From Variovorax ginsengisoli (GTDB taxonomy: Bacteria > Pseudomonadota > Gammaproteobacteria > Burkholderiales > Burkholderiaceae_C), in the NCBI RefSeq assembly GCF_030486595.1, contig NZ_JAUJZH010000001.1, positions 372,001 through 436,000 of the forward strand: a stretch of DNA of 64,000 bases, in the 5' to 3' direction. Positions within the stretch are counted from its first letter, which is position 1. Each line of letters opens with the position of its first letter. Below, piece by piece: positions 61,313 through 64,000 of the stretch. The notes under the pieces are model-generated. The model had not been told where the DNA came from. It made no database searches and saw nothing but the letters and a program-made list of their open reading frames with translations. A program made the position numbers and the translations under genes.

Positions 61313-62758
61313 TCAGATGGCCATGATCGAGACGGCCTTGGTGTTGAGGTAGTTCTCCATCGCCTCCGGACCGCCTTCCGAGCCGTAGCCCGAATCCTTG
61401 ATGCCGCCGAAAGGCATCTCGGGCGACGGCGCGGCCGGCTGGTTGATCCACAGCATGCCGACTTCCATGCGCTGCGACAGCAGGTGGGCATTCTTGATCG
61501 ACTGGGTGAAGGCATAGCCGGCCAGGCCGAAAGGCAGCCGGTTGGCCTCGGTGATCGCCTCGTCGAGCGAGTCGAAGCCGCGGATCGCCGCGATCGGGCC
61601 GAAGGGCTCGTTGTTGAAGACGTCGGCCTCGAGCGAGACGTCGGTCAGCACCGTGGGCGCGAAGAAGTTGCCGCTGCTGCCGACGCGCTCGCCGCCGGTC
61701 GCGACCTTGGCGCCGGTGGCGCGGGCGTCCTCGAGCACCTTGGCCATGGCGCCGAGGCGGCGGGCGTTGGCAAGCGGGCCGAGCGTCGTGCCTTCGGCCA
61801 GGCCGTCGCCGAGCTTGAGGCTCTCGGCATGCTTGACCATCGCCTGGGCGAAGGCGTCGCGGATGCTGTTGTGCACCAGGAAGCGGGTCGGCGAGATGCA
61901 GACCTGCCCGGCATTGCGGAACTTGGCGCCGCCCGAGGCCTTGACGGCCAGCTCGACGTCGGCGTCGGCCGCGACGATCACCGGGGCATGGCCGCCGAGC
62001 TCCATGGTCGCGCGCTTCATGTGCTGGCCGGCCAGGGCCGCGAGCTGCTTGCCCACCGGCGTCGAGCCGGTGAAGGTCACCTTGCGGATGATCGGATGCG
62101 GAATCAGGTAGTTCGAGATCTGGGCCGGATCGCCGAACACCAGGCCCACCGTCCCGCGCGGCACGCCGGCATCGACGAAGGTCTGCAGCAGCGCGGCGGG
62201 CGAAGCCGGCGTTTCTTCGGGCGCCTTGCACAGGAAGGAGCAGCCGCTGGCCAGCGCCGCGCCGAGCTTGCGGACGATCTGGTTGATCGGGAAGTTCCAG
62301 GGCGTGAAGGCGGCGACCGGGCCCAGGGGTTCCTTCAGCACCAGTTGCTGCGCCGCCAGGTTGCGCGACGGCACGATGCGGCCATAGACACGGCGGCCTT
62401 CGTCGGCGAACCATTCGATGATGTCGGCGCCGGCGAGCACCTCGCCGCGGGCCTCGGCGAAGGGCTTGCCCTGCTCCAACGTGAGGATGCGGGCGATGTC
62501 GGCGGCGCGCTCGCGCAAAAGGCCGGCGGCCTTGCGCATGGTGGCGGCGCGCTCGTTGGCCGGGATCCGGCGCCAGGCTTCGAAGCCGCGCTGGGCCGCA
62601 TCGAGCGCACGGTCGAGGTCGGCGGTCGCGGCGAAGGCGACCTTGCCGATCGGCTGGCCGGTGGCCGGGTTGATCACGTCCTGGGTCTTGCCGCTCAGGG
62701 CGTCACACCATTCGCCATCGATCAGCAGGCGGGTGTCGGGGTAGCTGGGGGTGGTCAT
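61313..62758 (-). CDS. Succinate-semialdehyde dehydrogenase-type aldehyde dehydrogenase
   Basis: A 481-residue NAD(P)-dependent enzyme of the GabD group. Catalytic Cys in [12 protein letters not shown], general base Glu in [12 protein letters not shown], cofactor region [24 protein letters not shown] and [10 protein letters not shown]. It probably oxidises succinate semialdehyde to succinate, but glutarate or other semialdehydes fit. No aminotransferase lies beside it. It shares family and about one-third of its sequence pattern with the gene at 53559-55013, but they are not recent duplicates. Confidence 0.9.
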   Translation of the reverse strand: MTTPSYPDTRLLIDGEWCDALSGKTQDVINPATGQPIGKVAFAATADLDRALDAAQRGFEAWRRIPANERAATMRKAAGLLRERAADIARILTLEQGKPFAEARGEVLAGADIIEWFADEGRRVYGRIVPSRNLAAQQLVLKEPLGPVAAFTPWNFPINQIVRKLGAALASGCSFLCKAPEETPASPAALLQTFVDAGVPRGTVGLVFGDPAQISNYLIPHPIIRKVTFTGSTPVGKQLAALAGQHMKRATMELGGHAPVIVAADADVELAVKASGGAKFRNAGQVCISPTRFLVHNSIRDAFAQAMVKHAESLKLGDGLAEGTTLGPLANARRLGAMAKVLEDARATGAKVATGGERVGSSGNFFAPTVLTDVSLEADVFNNEPFGPIAAIRGFDSLDEAITEANRLPFGLAGYAFTQSIKNAHLLSQRMEVGMLWINQPAAPSPEMPFGGIKDSGYGSEGGPEAMENYLNTKAVSIMAI

Positions 62759-62816
62759 GCGGAGTCCTTGAATTGCGAGATTGCCCGCAGGCGCAGCGGA
62801 CAGCCCGCAATCCTAC

Positions 62817-63437
62817 CTAACTCGGCGGAGAGCGTGGCGGCCCCGCCCCGTTCGCCCGCACCCAGTAGAACTGCTTGGCCACCACCGCCGCCGCCTCGAC
62901 CCGCAAGCGCCGCACCGGCCTGACGCCGATCAGGCCATCGACCGAGCAATGGAGCGGCTCGCCCTCCGCGAGGCTGCGATGCGCATCGAGCATCGCGCGC
63001 AACGACACCGGGGCGCTGTGGCGGCGGGCATCGACCGATCGCACGAAGAAGCGCTCGCGGGTCGCGACCAGCTGGCTGCGGGTGTCCGGGTCGTCGCCGG
63101 CCCCGGCAGGCCGCACGCCCTTCCAGGCCGCCTCGACGTCGAAGGCCAGCATCACGGCGTCGGGCGTGTCGATGCCTTTCAGGGAACCGCTCTGGGCGGC
63201 GGCGAGCCAGCCCAGCAATTGCGGCGTCAGCTCGAAGGAGACCGAATCGGGGGGCGCGCCGGGGAGTCCCGGCACTTCGACAAAGACCTGCCGGCAGCTG
63301 CGGCTCGCGCTTTCGACCCGCCGCGCCTGTTCCCGGCGCCGCGTGGCGCGCACATGGGCGACGGCGGCGAAGCCGGCCACCGGCGCGGCGAAGGCCAGCA
63401 CCTTGAAGGCATCGTAGCCATAGACGGCCAAGCTCAT
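62817..63437 (-). CDS. Membrane-anchored protein of unknown function
   Basis: A 206-residue protein with one N-terminal hydrophobic helix (FKVLAFAAPVAGFAAVAHV), a basic stop-transfer stretch (RATRRREQARR), and a soluble domain of about 165 residues with no motif I recognise (PGLPGAPPDSVSFELTPQLLGWLAAAQ, RERFFVRSVDARR). The aldehyde dehydrogenase starts 58 bases beyond its stop. Start ATG 63437 is uncertain. Confidence 0.65.
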   Translation of the reverse strand: MSLAVYGYDAFKVLAFAAPVAGFAAVAHVRATRRREQARRVESASRSCRQVFVEVPGLPGAPPDSVSFELTPQLLGWLAAAQSGSLKGIDTPDAVMLAFDVEAAWKGVRPAGAGDDPDTRSQLVATRERFFVRSVDARRHSAPVSLRAMLDAHRSLAEGEPLHCSVDGLIGVRPVRRLRVEAAAVVAKQFYWVRANGAGPPRSPPS

Positions 63438-63581
63438 CCCCGCCCCCTCGGGCCCGGACTGCAGCGACCCTGCATCGACCTCAGTTTCACGCTGGCTCCT
63501 CGTCGCGGCACGCCACCCGCCCGACGCGGCGAGGGCATGCGCTGACCGTATATCGGCCAGCCGCGCCGAAACTTGAGGGCG

Positions 63582-64000
63582 TTAGGGCTTGCCGTTCTGC
63601 GACAGCAGGACGGCGATGGGGCGGGTGCCGGGGAACTCCGAGAAGATGATGGTCATCATCGCGGTGATCGGCACCGCCAGGAAGGCGCCCGGCACGCCCC
63701 AGAGGGCGACCCAGACCGCCAGGCTCACGAGGATCGCGAACGGGCTCAGGTTGAGCGAATTCCCCATGACGTAGGGGTCCAGGAAGTTGCCGATCACGAA
63801 CTGGACCACCGCCAGCGACATCATGATCTGGATCGCCTCGCCGGCACTGCCGAACTGGGCCACGGCCATCAGGCCCGGCAGCACGACGCTCAGGAACGAG
63901 CCGATGTAGGGCACGTAGTTGAGCAGCGCGATCATCACGGCCCAGAAGCCGGCGAACTCGAGGCCGGCGAAACGCATGATCACGTAGCTGAGCGCGCCAA
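63582..64000 (-). CDS. AI-2E family transporter, N-terminus beyond window
   Basis: Only the last 138 or so residues are in the window; the frame is open at base 64000. They contain several membrane helices with the family's C-terminal pattern FWAVMIALLNYVPYIGSFLSVVLPG, FVIGNFLDPYVMGNSLNLSPFAILVSLAVW and GVPGAFLAVPITAM. Members export diverse small molecules or ions, and most do not handle the AI-2 signal. The 144-base gap to the next gene shows no clear terminator. Confidence 0.9.
   Translation of the reverse strand, partial: GALSYVIMRFAGLEFAGFWAVMIALLNYVPYIGSFLSVVLPGLMAVAQFGSAGEAIQIMMSLAVVQFVIGNFLDPYVMGNSLNLSPFAILVSLAVWVALWGVPGAFLAVPITAMMTIIFSEFPGTRPIAVLLSQNGKP

Overview
The window is a gene-dense, GC-rich (roughly two-thirds G+C) chromosomal segment with no phage, insertion sequence, rRNA, tRNA or CRISPR. 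Gene content points to a betaproteobacterium of the Comamonadaceae, most like Variovorax: a Gram-negative trimeric-type porin ending in Phe, Coq7 (ubiquinone), a paired cyanophycin synthetase locus with its DUF1854 and ABC partners, a GspC/GspG-N-D-E-F type II secretion cluster, and a small secreted protein of a kind I associate with Variovorax-like genomes. The genus is an inference from content.

Layout. 1-2.3 kb: a truncated extracytoplasmic binding protein divergent from zwf. 2.3-9.2 kb: a six-gene oligopeptide importer operon (dppB, M20 amidohydrolase, binding protein, dppC, dppD, dppF) on the minus strand. 9.3-12.3 kb: porin with a strong terminator, coq7, an OsmC-like protein and a candidate free-standing small RNA with its own promoter and terminator. 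12.3-25.9 kb: ilvA, then a complete type II secretion set (gspC divergent from gspGHIJKLMNDEF) ending in a cytosolic 5'-nucleotidase. 25.9-29.8 kb: a 2-aminoethylphosphonate-type importer preceded by a candidate PhoB box. 29.9-33.1 kb: a YddA/SbmA-like ABC protein, queC and a VapBC-like toxin-antitoxin pair with a three-repeat operator. 33.1-40.8 kb: the cyanophycin locus (DUF1854 protein and ABC exporter-like protein divergent from two cyanophycin synthetase homologues, the first with a broken Mur-ligase half). 40.9-43.2 kb: a small secreted protein, then a two-gene unit (an 83-residue protein and a CYTH-CHAD protein) behind a textbook PhoB-type promoter.

43.2-56.1 kb is a nine-gene minus-strand sugar-acid operon: an alpha-ketoglutaric semialdehyde dehydrogenase, two complete sugar ABC importers in tandem (ytfQ/ytfR/ytfT/yjfF type and chvE/mmsA/mmsB type) and an L-arabinonate-type dehydratase, divergent from a GbpR-like LysR regulator. 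This is the transport and part of the oxidative (non-phosphorylating) L-arabinose route that ends in 2-oxoglutarate. 56.2-64 kb is a mixed tail: small secreted proteins, an orphan FixJ/NarL-type response regulator, membrane proteins, an outer-membrane beta-barrel, a succinate-semialdehyde-type dehydrogenase and a truncated AI-2E family transporter.

The most unexpected items are a 52-bp self-folding repeat present twice, 51 kb apart, each time exactly two bases after the stop codon of a minus-strand gene; the candidate small RNA with a CUCC-rich single-stranded region; the PhoB-type promoter linking phosphate starvation to a CHAD protein next to the cyanophycin genes; and the cyanophycin synthetase pair itself. 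No gap between genes exceeds 300 bases.
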